A stretch of DNA of 64,000 bases from Diadophis punctatus similis (taxonomy: Eukaryota; Chordata; Lepidosauria; Squamata; Dipsadidae): positions 2,800,501 to 2,864,500 of the forward strand of contig JALIGW010000029.1 in NCBI GenBank assembly GCA_023053685.1. The letters run 5' to 3'. The position numbers and the translations under genes are program-made. Of this stretch, positions 1 to 10,477 are shown in pieces. Under the pieces are notes generated by a model that saw nothing but the letters and a program-made list of their open reading frames with translations, searched no databases and was not told where the DNA came from. Numbering within the stretch: the first letter of the stretch is position 1; each line of letters begins with the position of its first letter.

Positions 1-40
1 CTTGTTGGAGGAAGAACCAAACAATGGATGGATTGGATGG

Positions 41-41
<1 letters not shown>

Positions 42-130
<89 letters not shown>
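42..130. repeat. (GATA)n microsatellite
   Basis: About 22 uninterrupted GATA units. GATA arrays are abundant in snake genomes (Bkm-type repeats). It lies in an intron of CORO1B or between its exons. The rest of 131-803 shows no coding exon I can recognise, only a degenerate MITE-like stretch near 390-525 with CCAGAATT/GAATTCTGG motifs. Confidence 0.95.
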
Positions 131-131
<1 letters not shown>

Positions 132-803
132 GACTTTATTATAATCATAGACCAAAACCAACCATAAGGATGCAAGAATAGACTTGTAAGTTGTTGTACA
201 GTAGCACTGAGTGTCTGCTTCATCTTGGGACTTTCTGCCCTCTCTACATGCAGAAAAGCAAACTTCTGGCTCTTCACAGCTTTGAGAAGTATCAGCAATT
301 TAAGAAAGGCTGGTAGGGTTCTCGGGTTAGAATATGAGCCTGCACAGATCTCCTTGCTGCTCAAAATAATGACACTTTAATTTTTTGCAACCAACCTTGT
401 AAACCAGGCTCTTGGAAACATTGATGCAGCCAAGTATGTTGAGCCTGCTGGCTGGAGAATTCTGGGAGTTAAACTAAGTCCATACATCTTAAGACCACCA
501 AAGTTGAGAAACACTGCTGTAGAAGATTTCTTTATTTGGACAATGATCATCTTCCTTATTGTGACTCCCATATGATCAGGATAGGGGTTGTGCAAATGTA
601 TTGATCAGGCTTGGAAATGTGGGTCAGACTTGCTTTCCTCACCTTTTCCTGCACCAGATTGTGTCCTATATTTGCTGTCTGCTCCAGGAATGTGAGCGAG
701 TGGTTGGTTTGAGCTGAGCTCAATTAGAATTCTGGGAATCTTATGGGCAAAAAGATGGATAATATGATGAAATAATGAATGAACAACTTTTCCCCATTTG
801 CAG

Positions 804-932
804 GAAGGGAGGCAGCTTACTGAAGAGGTGTTGCGTGAAGTGGCATCCCTGCGGGCACTTGTGGCTGCACAGGGAGAGCGCATTGCACGGCTAGAGTCGC
901 AGCTGAGCCGCATTGAGAATGGTGATGTCTAG
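804..932 (+). CDS. CORO1B: CORO1B last coding exon (coronin-1B C-terminus, partial)
   Basis: This is the 3' terminal coding exon of an actin-binding coronin. It starts after a CAG acceptor (801-803) and encodes 42 residues ending RLESQLSRIENGDV before TAG at 930-932. The GERIxRLExQLxRxENGD ending matches mammalian CORO1B. In coronins this C-terminal segment is a short coiled coil that trimerises the protein; the leucine/isoleucine heptad spacing is visible here. CORO1B acts at the leading edge with Arp2/3 and cofilin phosphatase. The WD40 propeller exons lie left of the window. Assignment is supported by PTPRCAP and RPS6KB2 downstream in the mammalian order. The paralogues CORO1A and CORO1C have different tails. 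Confidence 0.9.
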   Translation, partial: EGRQLTEEVLREVASLRALVAAQGERIARLESQLSRIENGDV

Positions 933-1700
933 TGGGCCTTGCCTCCCCTCCCCCCCCCCCAAGAGAACCTGACCAACATGGAGGATCTCACTCACTTTCC
1001 CTTCCTTTGATCTGCCAGTAATCCCTTCACATTGCCGCCTCCTGCCCTGTGGGGCGAGACAGGGGCTTGCCCTCTCTTGCTGCTACTGGGAATGTTTCTT
1101 GGGCTTTGTCTCGGACCAAATCTCCTCTTCCTCTCATTTCTGCACCCCATATTATCCAAGGGGCCATATGCTAGTGCCCTAACCATTGCTCCTTTGCCTT
1201 ATCCTGGTCAGGGGCCTATTTCCTGTCCCATTCCCATGGATGGGGCCGGCCTGGATATCACCCAGGGAGATTGGGGCTGTCTGACAGCTTGGCCTGGCCT
1301 GCCTGTACCCTCCCACTGAGAGTAAGGCTGAGGTTCCCTTATGAGTCTCTCATGGCAAGTATGTATATGCAGCGGGGCGGGAGGGGAAGCTTATTGGAAG
1401 CTTGGGCCACCTATGAGTTAGTGCCGAGGTGGGATGCCTTTTCTCAGATAGGACCATTGAAATCCCATTGAGGAGTTTTCTGTTTCCTTGTCTGAACTTT
1501 TTGCAACGAGAACATGGAGAGACGTCCAGTAGGGCCAGGCGGAGAAAGAAGCCTGCATTCTGGTCACAGTCCTCAGCCTAATGTCTCTGGAACCGCTCCT
1601 CTTTCTGTCTTCCAAAACACAGTGAGGATGGAACAGGGGAAATAAACTGTTCGGGGTTGATATCTATATTTTCATTCCAAATAAAAGTCTTTATAGAACC
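933..1700 (+). other. CORO1B: CORO1B 3' UTR and polyadenylation region
   Basis: Non-coding sequence after the stop codon. Candidate AATAAA signals are at 1641-1646 and 1680-1685, the second followed within about 25 bases by a TG-rich stretch. The UTR is unusually GC-rich for the window and lacks repeats until its end. The short ORFs here have no recognisable homology. Confidence 0.65.
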
Positions 1701-2617
1701 AGAGCTCTGTGCAGCTTATTATTGTGGGCGTCTCTGACTTGGAGTGACTTCAAGGTGAGTGCAGACTCTTTTCCAGAATGTCAGCTGGCTTTCTTCGGAC
1801 TACTGATGGAAATTTCCTTCGCCCTCCAATAACCTGGGAAAACAATTGCATCATGCAGTAATCCCTGCTATAAGCTTGGCTAGAAATTCCTAAAGAAACC
1901 GAGTGCCTTCCCCCTTCTCCCATAAAGAGATGGACCTGCTTTCTTCAGTCATAGAATATTCTGCTTGGAACCTTTATGGGTCATCTATGTGCCCCACGCT
2001 CGCACGAGGAATTCAAATGGGAGAATGTAATAAATAAAATGCCTAAATTTTTAAACATTCGCTTTGTACATACCAAAATTATTTAGTCATCTTTTGAAAC
2101 TGCATTTTCAGAACATCCGTAAACATTTAAACCTTTTCCAGTAGCTGCATTTTTGGGGGTGGGGAGTGATAATGCAAGCTTATATTCTTGTTTATTTAAA
2201 CAGGTTTAATAAGTGTTCAGCTCCTTTTCAATGAAATTTGAGAACACTTCATGTGGGTGTATTCCTGGCAAAAGGACAAAGATCTCTAACTTGTTAAAAT
2301 ACTGAGTCAATACTACCATCCACCTCATTTTCAAATGATTTCCAGTGCACATGAATGCCACTGTGGGCTCTAATTATTACTTTCTCATCTGTATTTTAAA
2401 ACATTTAGGGCTTCTCTCTAGGGCTGGCCAAGAACCAGCTTTTCATGTAGAATTATTTGTTCCCTAGCTCTGTTTTGCAGCATGATTGTCAGAGGTGTAT
2501 GTTAAATACTTTGGAGATACAATGTTTAGTAGGACTTTCTGTTCCCTTTTAAGGGAAAGCTAGCTTCCAAAAGAGCAAGGTGTGCGGTTATGCATTGAGG
2601 AAGACTTGATTAAAGTA
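1701..2617. other. intergenic sequence, nothing recognised
   Basis: AT-rich single-copy-looking DNA between CORO1B and the first MITE. No splice-bounded exon, long ORF or TIR pair was seen. Confidence 0.5.
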
Positions 2618-2971
2618 CAGGTAGTCCTCAACTTACATCAGTTTGTTTAGTGACCGAAGTTACAACCACATTGAAAAATAACCATTTTTCACATGAACGT
2701 TACAGCATCCCGGTGGTCACATGATCAAAATTCAGACACTTGGCAACTGACTCATTTATGATGGTTGTAGTGTCCTGGGGTCATGTGATCACCTCTTGCA
2801 ACCTTCTGACAAGCAGAGTCGATGGGAAAGCCAGATACACTTAACAACTGTGTTACTAATTTAACAACGGTGGCAAGAAATGTCATAAAAGGGCAAAACT
2901 CACTTAACAACTGTCTGGCTTAGCAATAGAAAGTTTGAGCTCAATTGTGGTTGTAAGTTGAGGACTACCAG
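2618..2971 (+). mobile_element. MITE with TA target site (CAGGTAGTCCTC family)
   Basis: The TIR CAGGTAGTCCTCAACTTAC at the left end is matched in inverted orientation at the right end, flanked by TA dinucleotides (2616-2617, 2972-2973). No coding capacity. A Tc1/mariner-like target is inferred from the TA duplication only. Further copies are at 20911, 27699, 35831, 52012 and, diverged, 54224. Confidence 0.8.
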
Positions 2972-3862
2972 TAGAAGACCATGGACCTTGGATAAATTGA
3001 GAAATCTTTCCAAATATTTATGTAATTTTCACCTAAATTGGTGAAAATGGTGCTCAAAATGATGTAGATAATTTACAAAATAGATCAAATCAACACAATA
3101 CTAAATACTAAATTTTAGTTTTGATGCTAATCCCGCTATGAATTTGAATGAATGAATGAATGAAAACATCAGAAATGTTCTTGCCTGACGATCAGTTTTT
3201 GATCTGAATTGGTCAGGATTCTTTGGCTTTCCTGTATTTTACACGATAATTCTTCGATCTGGGTTTTATTTTGACAATATCAGGAAAACACGTTTATATA
3301 TTGTTCTTCAATAGGTCATTGAAAAATATGTGAATATGAGAAATATGTGAATATGAGAAAATCTGTTGAATATTTGTTGGTTTAGATAAAATGCATGATT
3401 GAATTGTGGAATATTTTGTGCAATCATGGAGCTGAAAGGCTAGTTTCTGAACATGGTAAGTAAAATATGGAAGTACAGGATGTGGGAGAATAAAGGGAAT
3501 ATCTAGTGAAACCTTCAGCATTTAGCAGGGAGAAAGATAAGCATAGGTAATTCCCTTTTGGTTATTTCATACATTAATGGATACATACTGTATATAAGGA
3601 ATTCACAAGGTGGTAGGAGAGGAAATTTTTTAAGATGTGCCAATTCTGGTAGAAAAATAGTGGAAATGAATGTCAACTGAAAATGTTCACATAGAAGGGT
3701 TTGCATCTGCCTATATAAGACCTCAGCTTATCAAGAGGAACATAACAGTAAGTTGAATGTAGTAGGAATAGGATACACAAGAAATGTATGGTAAATAGGA
3801 CTTCCGGTTTGGAGCGCTTCATCGCGGACGTCCCTCGTTGGACGCCTTTCCGATCTTTGTTA

Positions 3863-3893
3863 AAAGCCGCCAGAACAGCTGTCTGGCGGCTTT
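3863..3893 (+). promoter_or_regulatory. 5' UTR stem-loop of ORF1-only L1, copy 1
   Basis: A perfect 12-bp stem (AAAGCCGCCAGA pairing with TCTGGCGGCTTT) closes a 7-nt loop, ACAGCTG. The same hairpin occurs in copy 2 at 50630-50658, although surrounding 5' UTR positions differ. Confidence 0.75.
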
Positions 3894-4468
3894 GAAATCT
3901 CTTCCCCGGGCAAAGGGGAGAGATGAGAGCCTGACAGGTGGGGTAGAGCCCCCCCAGCGCCCTAGGAGCCATCTGGTAGGGCGCGAAGGGAGAGCTCCCC
4001 ATGCAGCCTGTCTCCAGCTCCGAAGATCAGGAAACCTCTGCTTTTGCAGAGCTAGATGTCGTGACCAGCCGCTGCTTCAAGAATGGGATTTATAATTATA
4101 TTTAAACTACAGAAGCAGACAGAGAGAAACAGGCGTGAGATGGGCAAGTACTGAAACCTCTTTTTTCCTTTTTTTTTCAACTCCTGGGCAAGCTTTCACT
4201 TCGGCAAGGGAACAAAGGAAACAGAGTAACAATATGGCGATTGAGAAGTGAAAGTGACTTTCGTTTTCCCAGAGGCTTTTTTTTTTCCTCTCTCTCTCTT
4301 ATGGAAACTTTTAACTTGGAAAAATGGTTTTTTCTCTCTCTGTCTCCTAACTCTGGATTAAAGTTATAATAGAAATATTTCCAATAATAAAAGACTATCT
4401 GATTTTTAAACTGGAAAGAACTTTAATCAGGCATCTGGCTTTCTTTTTTGTACTCTTTTGAAACACCA

Positions 4469-5497
4469 ATGGCTTCAAAGTCTGGAAAGATTGTTTTGAC
4501 TAAAAGAAATGACTATTCATCTGGATATATTTCTAAAATGCAACTTAACACTGAGCTAACACCTCCACAGCTTTTGACACCTGAAAATTTATTAAATAAT
4601 TTAAAGATTATGAAACATGAACTTACTTTGGAATTTAACCAGAAAATAAGTGAGATAGACAAAAAAATGCAGGCTGCTTTGAAGAATATGAATCAACAAT
4701 TAAGATTTGATGTGTTAGAGGTTTGCAAAGGCTTAGCAACAAATATTGAAGTTTTGGCAGAACGTATTGAAACAAATAAACAAGCTTTGGCAACTTCGGT
4801 GAATTACATAGATAAAATCCAAAATGACATTGCAAATTTTGAAAAAGAGGTCTTAATGACTCAGTTCAGATCCATGGAAGTTGCTATAAGGATTAGAGGT
4901 TTGAAAGAAGGATTATATGAAAATTTAAAAGGCAGGATGGTTGACATATTGGATCAGGTGTCTGGAATTTCTAAAGCGGAATTGGCTACACAAATCGACA
5001 AAATATACAGAATCAATTCGTGGTATGCTAAACAAAAGCATTTACCAAGGGATATTGTCATATATTTTACCACAAGAGCTCTACGGAACAGAATTATACA
5101 AGCAACGTTTAACAATAATCTTATGGTGAATGGTCAGGAACTAAAGATTTGGAAAGAAATCCCCTCTAAAATGCTTAAAGCCAGAAAAAGCTATACTTTT
5201 TTGATTGATGAATTTAAGAGATTAAATTTACAATATAAATGGGAAGCGCCAGTTGGAGTAGCAGTGAAATTTTCTGGAAAAAGATACCGGCTCAACACGA
5301 TAAAAAAAGCTACTGAATTTTATGTCAATGTTCTAAAGGCTGATATATCCAAGATTCCAGAGGAAGGATGTATGAAAATAAAAGAGGAGGAGGAGGGGAA
5401 GCCACCTTTGATGGATCAAAAGGAAATAGATTCAAAAATCCAAAAGGAGTGCCTGAATCAGATAGCTGGGGAAAAGGAGATGGAGGTTTGGGATTAG
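4469..5497 (+). CDS. L1 ORF1 protein (RNA-binding chaperone), copy 1
   Basis: A 342-residue ORF1p-like protein; start chosen at the ATG giving MASKSGKIVL, shared with copy 2. Residues about 40-150 form a long coiled coil (the trimerisation region in the family). Residues about 155-245 look like the RRM (MTQFRSMEVAIRIRGL, then YAKQKHLPRDIVIYF), followed by the C-terminal domain (IPSKMLKARKSYTFLIDEFK, VAVKFSGKRYRL). The family binds LINE RNA in cytoplasmic RNPs. The tail is Lys/Glu-rich and ends earlier than copy 2 (373 residues), apparently because of frame changes near 5400-5500. No ORF2 follows. It is not a host gene: it lies within a TSD-flanked insert. Confidence 0.85.
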   Translation: MASKSGKIVLTKRNDYSSGYISKMQLNTELTPPQLLTPENLLNNLKIMKHELTLEFNQKISEIDKKMQAALKNMNQQLRFDVLEVCKGLATNIEVLAERIETNKQALATSVNYIDKIQNDIANFEKEVLMTQFRSMEVAIRIRGLKEGLYENLKGRMVDILDQVSGISKAELATQIDKIYRINSWYAKQKHLPRDIVIYFTTRALRNRIIQATFNNNLMVNGQELKIWKEIPSKMLKARKSYTFLIDEFKRLNLQYKWEAPVGVAVKFSGKRYRLNTIKKATEFYVNVLKADISKIPEEGCMKIKEEEEGKPPLMDQKEIDSKIQKECLNQIAGEKEMEVWD

Positions 5498-6197
5498 ACG
5501 GGAGACGACTCGACAAATTCGAATTTATTGAACTATTAAAAGATGAACTATCAAGATACAAAACGATGTGATGTTGAAATATATTGGACGGATAGAGACT
5601 AATATGATTGTATTTTATCTTTTCCCTATCTAATGATTACTTATGCAATATTTAGTTAAGTTTTATATAATTTTGATGTTATTTTTAATGTTGATAATAT
5701 TAGATATATATAGTTTGTTGAGATTTGTTTATTCTTCTTTCATTTTCTTTTTTTGTTTATTGAAGTTAGTGAATTAATTTAGAATAATATTATCTTATTA
5801 ATATCATGATGAAACTTAATATTTGATGATCACTTATGTAACATTTAGTTAAGTTTTATCTTAGAGGTTATTTTTAATGTCAATAATATTAGTTTAAGAT
5901 TTGTGTATTTTATATTTAGTTATTACTTATGTAACATTTACCTTGTATAAGATAGAGGATTGAAGGGAGGAGGTAGGAGGTTTGTTTGTTTGTATTGTTA
6001 AAGAGTTTTCTCTTTCTTTCTTTTTTTTTTCTCTCTTTTTTGTATCTTTACTATTGTATACAAATGCGATATATTAGCAGTGTATAATTTGGAGTTGAAG
6101 TTTTTTAAAAATAGTGTTCTTTTTTTCCTTTTTTCTTTCTTTTTTTATTAACAATTTAAATTTATTATTATGCCCTGTATTATCTCTGGGAAGTCCG

Positions 6198-6242
6198 GGG
6201 GGGGAGGTGGGGAGGGAAGGGGGTGGGTTTGGGGGGGGGGAG
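6198..6242 (+). other. G-rich polypurine tract in L1-type 3' UTR
   Basis: Several runs of three or more G (for example GGTGGGGAGGGAAGGGGG) able to form a G-quadruplex. G-rich polypurine tracts are a known L1 3' UTR hallmark. The equivalent tract in copy 2 is at about 48176-48222 (C-rich on the plus strand). Confidence 0.8.
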
Positions 6243-6482
6243 AAAAAAACAAAAATGTTTGTACTTTATATTTAATATTTTGCTACTACTTATGTAAGTT
6301 TGTACTAATAAAACTTTTTTGAATAGAAAAGAAATGTATGGTAAATAGTAAATATAGTCAAGAATGAAGGGGAGGTAATGAGTGAAGATATTTGGATGCA
6401 AAAATAGCTGACCGCCACATAAGTACATGGAGGTAATTCCGCCATCTAGACGGAAGGAATGAAAAATGAATTGCAAAGCAAA

Positions 6483-7180
6483 TATAAAACCCTAGTAAGA
6501 CCACACCTGGAATACTGCAACCAATTTTGGTCACCATACTACAAAAAAGATGTTGAGACCTTGGAAAAAGTTCAGAGAAGAGTAACTAAGATGATCCTGG
6601 AGACTAAAACATGAAGAATAGCTGCAGAATTTGGGTTTGGCTAGTCTAAAGAAAAGAAGAATTAGGGCAGTGGTGGGTTGCTATTGGTTCAACCTGGTAT
6701 GGCGAACTGGCTCCGCCCACCCGCCCGGACGTCATCAAAAAATGCTCTGCGCATGTGCAGAAGCATTGCGCGCGTACTCCCATTCCCGAACCGGTAGCAA
6801 AGGTAAGTAGAACCTACTACTGAATTAGGGGCGACATGATAGCAGTATTCCAGTATTTGAGGGGCTGCCACGAAGAAGAGGGGGTCAAATTATTCTACAA
6901 AGCGCCAGAGGGCAGGACAAGAAACAATAGTTGGAAATTTAACCAAAGAGAGAAGCAATCTGAAATTGAGAAACTTCCTAACAGTGGGGACAATTAACCA
7001 GTGGAATAGCTTGCCTTCAGAAATCGTGGGCGCTCCATCACTGGAGGTTTTTAAGAAGATACTAGACAGCCACTTACCTGAAATAGTACAGGTTCTCCTG
7101 CTTGAGCAGGGGGCTGGACTAGACTTCCAAGGTCCCTTCCAGATCTGTTGTGTTCTGTTCTGTTCTGTTCTGTTCTATTG
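6483..7180 (+). mobile_element. CR1 LINE 3' fragment interrupted by a MITE
   Basis: The CR1 3' portion, including AGGTCCCTTCCA near 7128, ends in (GTTCT)n (about 7147-7178). A hAT-type MITE (6668-6822) splits it, with an 8-bp TSD restoring the CR1 sequence. The other CR1 copies in the window (25115, 52706, 59505) align over the same 3' region. Confidence 0.75.
6668..6822. mobile_element. 155-bp hAT-type MITE (CAGTGGTGGGTT group)
   Basis: Starts CAGTGGTGGGTTGCTA and ends with its imperfect inverse. TSD AATTAGGG (6660-6667 and 6823-6830). Contains TGCGCATGTGCAG, a degenerate version of the GCGCATGCGC palindrome seen in relatives. Confidence 0.85.
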
Positions 7181-7929
7181 GAAGAAATAATAGGTTGATA
7201 GAGTAAAACAAAATGGTGTGACCGAGTGAAGTTGATGAGATTCTTCAAATGACAGAAATAAGTTTAAAAGGCAAACTTGCAAGTGGTGTATGGATATAGT
7301 AAAAAAGAAGAAAAATAGAGATACAATGGATGTGTTGTGTTGGTATTAATTAAATTAAGCAGCAGTTCCTTTTTTATTTCATTTGCTGAGTGTTTCTTAC
7401 TTTTCTTTCACTTTGCAAAGGATTTCTTGCCTTGAAAAGGAATTGTGTGAATGATGCATATTTATATATGTATATAAAGTTTAAAATCCCCAAAGAAATA
7501 TTCTCGACTAGGGAGCTCTTCAATAACTGATCCAAACAAAGTCCTTAGCCTTTTAAAGCAACACAGTAAGGCATTGTTGATTTTCCTCCAACTCCATTTG
7601 CTGGCTGTTTCCCTAGTCTCTGTCTTTTGATTTGGCATGTGTTTAACTTAGCCTAGATTTTTATTTTATTTATTTTCTCCAGTTTATATTGCTGCTTTGA
7701 GAAACTACAGATTTTAAGACTCTCCCAGAAACTGAAAACATTGTTTTCTTCAGTTGTAGAAGCATCCCCGTTCTTGGTTCTTGTCCATTCCGCCATATGC
7801 TACTTGTATCTACCCATTCCTGCTTTAGCCAGATCTCAGTTTTTCTAATTTGTTGTAGAATTGGTATGCCAGTGGAGGAAGCCTTGTGACAAATCCAACA
7901 GAACAACGGAGAGAGCCTGCTTGTTAGGG
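7181..7929. other. AT-rich intergenic, nothing recognised
   Basis: No supported gene, TIR pair or repeat family. The ORF at 7670-7906 on the minus strand has no recognisable motif. Confidence 0.4.
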
Positions 7930-9850
7930 GAGTGGTTTTGTTATATAACTTTATTAAAATGTTTTTTTAAAAACCAACACAATCTAATATAGAGTAAGGA
8001 AGAAAAAAGAAGAGAGCTAAAAGTACAAGAAAAAAAATAGAAAAAGTAAAAAAAAAATAGAAAAGAAGAAAGAAAAGTGGCTTCCAATCATTTTTACAGC
8101 TGTTATAAGTACATTGATAGATTCACCTCTTTATCTAAAAATACATCATGATTCTTTCTATATCTTGTCAAATCTTCAAAACAATATATCATAAGGTCAT
8201 CTTTTTCTGTTTTACACAGAATGCTCATAAGGGGCTTCCAGTAAGCAATAAACATGGAGGTTATCTTTTTCTCTAATCAAACTAGTCAATATGGCCATAT
8301 CAGCAAGTTCTATCAACTTAATTGCAGGTATTGCCAGATCTTTTTCCAGCTTTATGCATACAGTAATCTTGCTATGGTTATCTATACAAAAACGGTTCCA
8401 TGGCTTTTCCACTGCTACAAAATTTGATCTCTTGTCTTCTTCCTGACAGAGTGTGCCAGGAAATCTCATGGAACATTTCAATACTTCCCTCTATATCCTC
8501 ATCCCGTTTGAAGAAAAAAAATTGATAAGGCTTTAATAATCCTTTCTCTACTGTAATACTGTACCTTCACCAGAATCCTCTGGAATTGCTCTGAATAAAA
8601 TTTCAATTCCAGTAATACCAGATTATTTAATTCTCTTTCTGTCTCTCTTTTTATAACTTCAGTTCTACTCTCCAGAATTTCCACTTTGTCAATTAATTTG
8701 TTTTATATCTCCAGTGATTTCTCCATCTTCTTAACTTTTTCTTTCATCTCCTCTTTTTCACTGCCTTTTATACATTCTTTTTTTCAAAAGATGTCCATTT
8801 AATATTGATTCAGATTACTTGTCTAATTTTGCAAACATTTTCGGAAGCAAGTCTGGTGTAATTCCTCTCTGCATGTTGCTCTAGCAATCCTCCCTGCCCT
8901 CTATTTTTTTGCCACTTTTCTGGTGGGTCCTATTGTAATGTTATAGTGTAAAAGTGTTTCAAATATGAGGGAATGAGTAAAAGGCAAGTTTCCCTCTTTT
9001 TTTTTCCTGTTTTGTCTTTCTGTGCCCTTAATACTTTGTCTCATATGGCACTGGGCAGTCAGTCACCATCAGAGTGTGGCTCATATTATCTTTATCTTTT
9101 GTTTTATAAAATCCATTAATTGTCTGCACTCTTTAATAGTTAACCAATAACTATGATATAACTATAATAACTAGGAGAAGGAGAGAGGGAAGTGGAGGGG
9201 AGGAGAGGAGAGGAGAAGGAAAGAGGGAAGAAGAGGGAAGCGGAGGGGAGAAGGGAAGGGAGGGAAGGAGAAGGAAAGAAATGGAAAGAGATGGACTGTC
9301 GTTGTAAAATTGGGTGAAATATGGTGTATATGAGAAAGAAAAACAGATGGGTAATTTTTTTTCTTTGACGGTTATATAATCAATACCATAATGGAAGATA
9401 ATATATTTGTTTATACGTTACTGCATATTTGTTTATATATATACATGATTATAATGATGATTATGACGATGTTTGTACGTTCATATGTTAACACCTGGGA
9501 CACCTAGAGAGCACACTGCTCAACATAGAAAAGAAATGTATGATATAAAACAATAAAAAATATTTCAAAAAAAAATAGTTAATGAATAACATTCTCTCAA
9601 AGGTCTATTCTGTTTTCCACTAAATTCCAATTCGTTCTAAAGCACTTTTACCAAAAATCAATTTTTCAAAAATACTGTCCCCTTTATCACCTTTAAACTT
9701 TGTTGTATTCAATCCTTGTTAAGCCTTTTGTTAAAAGTTTAAATCATTTTAAGCTTCCCCCCCTCCTTCCCCCCCTTTACTAATCCAGAAAGAATGTTGA
9801 TTTACCAAGTAGATTTCAATTATCCTACTGCTCGGAAAATCTCTCTTTAG
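7930..9850 (-). mobile_element. possible decayed L1-like remnant
   Basis: On the minus strand an AT-rich region carries fragments rich in Lys/Glu/Leu (8212-8684) that resemble an L1 ORF1 coiled coil, and its far end has AATAAA followed by an A-rich stretch (near 7940-7960). Frames are broken and no TSD was found. Classification is tentative. A younger LINE 3' fragment (9144-9573) is nested inside. Confidence 0.3.
9144..9573 (+). mobile_element. 5'-truncated L1-type 3' end
   Basis: About 430 bp with a purine-rich GGAG/GAAG tract (about 9177-9290), AATAAA near 9551 and a terminal A-run. Flanked by the 9-bp TSD AATAGTTAA (9135-9143 and 9574-9582). No coding sequence remains. Confidence 0.7.
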
Positions 9851-10477
9851 CTGAAATTGCATCTAAAAGTGGTAAAGAAAGTATAGCTTTTGTGAACTTT
9901 GTGTCCATATAGGCTGCATTATGGCTGTGAGCTTGATTGAATTTTCTCAACTCATAGCCACTGGATTCATGAGCTAATTGCAAAAATCTCAGTTTCTACG
10001 GTCTCCTTGTCCAGAGCAGTTGCCCTAGTTGCAAGTGGGCAATCTTTTTTTCCTAGAGCGACTATGCTCTATGACCAGAATTTACCATCTAGCCATCGAT
10101 CTCTGATGCAATACCACCTCCATTCTTTCAGGGACATCTAGTCCACCATAGATTATCTCCCAGAAACAAGGAGAGTAATGAATTAAAGTGGCTGTTTTGC
10201 AAATCTTGTGCCTGCCAGTAGAGCTTTCCTAAGTGATGTCAAAGGAGCTATGCAAATAATTTTATGTGACTGCACTGGGTCATACATTGTGCCCCCATTA
10301 TTTAATGAAATGGGTGGTGGCTCAGCAGAGACTATAGTGACATAAAGCAAAACTTGATTTTGGCACCTTTTAATTTCCAAAACAATGGCTTAAAAGATTC
10401 CTAATTACCCTCCCCTCTGAAAAATGACAAGCCCGCCTATCCCATGTTACTGTCCTGAACAAGGTTAAAAGTATGCA
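9851..10477. other. intergenic, nothing recognised
   Basis: Single-copy-looking sequence without exon-like or repeat signals, ending at the TSD of the GC-rich hAT element. Confidence 0.4.

Larger units (their letters stand above)
3799..6328 (+). mobile_element. ORF1-only L1 (HAL1-like) retrotransposon, copy 1
   Basis: A 2.53-kb insert bounded by a perfect 20-bp target site duplication (3779-3798 and 6329-6348). It starts GACTTCCGGTTT, has a GC-rich 5' UTR with a hairpin (3863-3893), one ORF (4469-5497) that is an L1 ORF1, then about 830 bp of AT-rich 3' UTR with a G-rich polypurine tract (about 6198-6242), AATAAA near 6308 and an A-rich tail. No endonuclease or reverse transcriptase ORF is present between ORF1 and the 3' UTR. 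The same architecture recurs at 48090-50724, so this is unlikely to be a one-off deletion. Confidence 0.85.
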
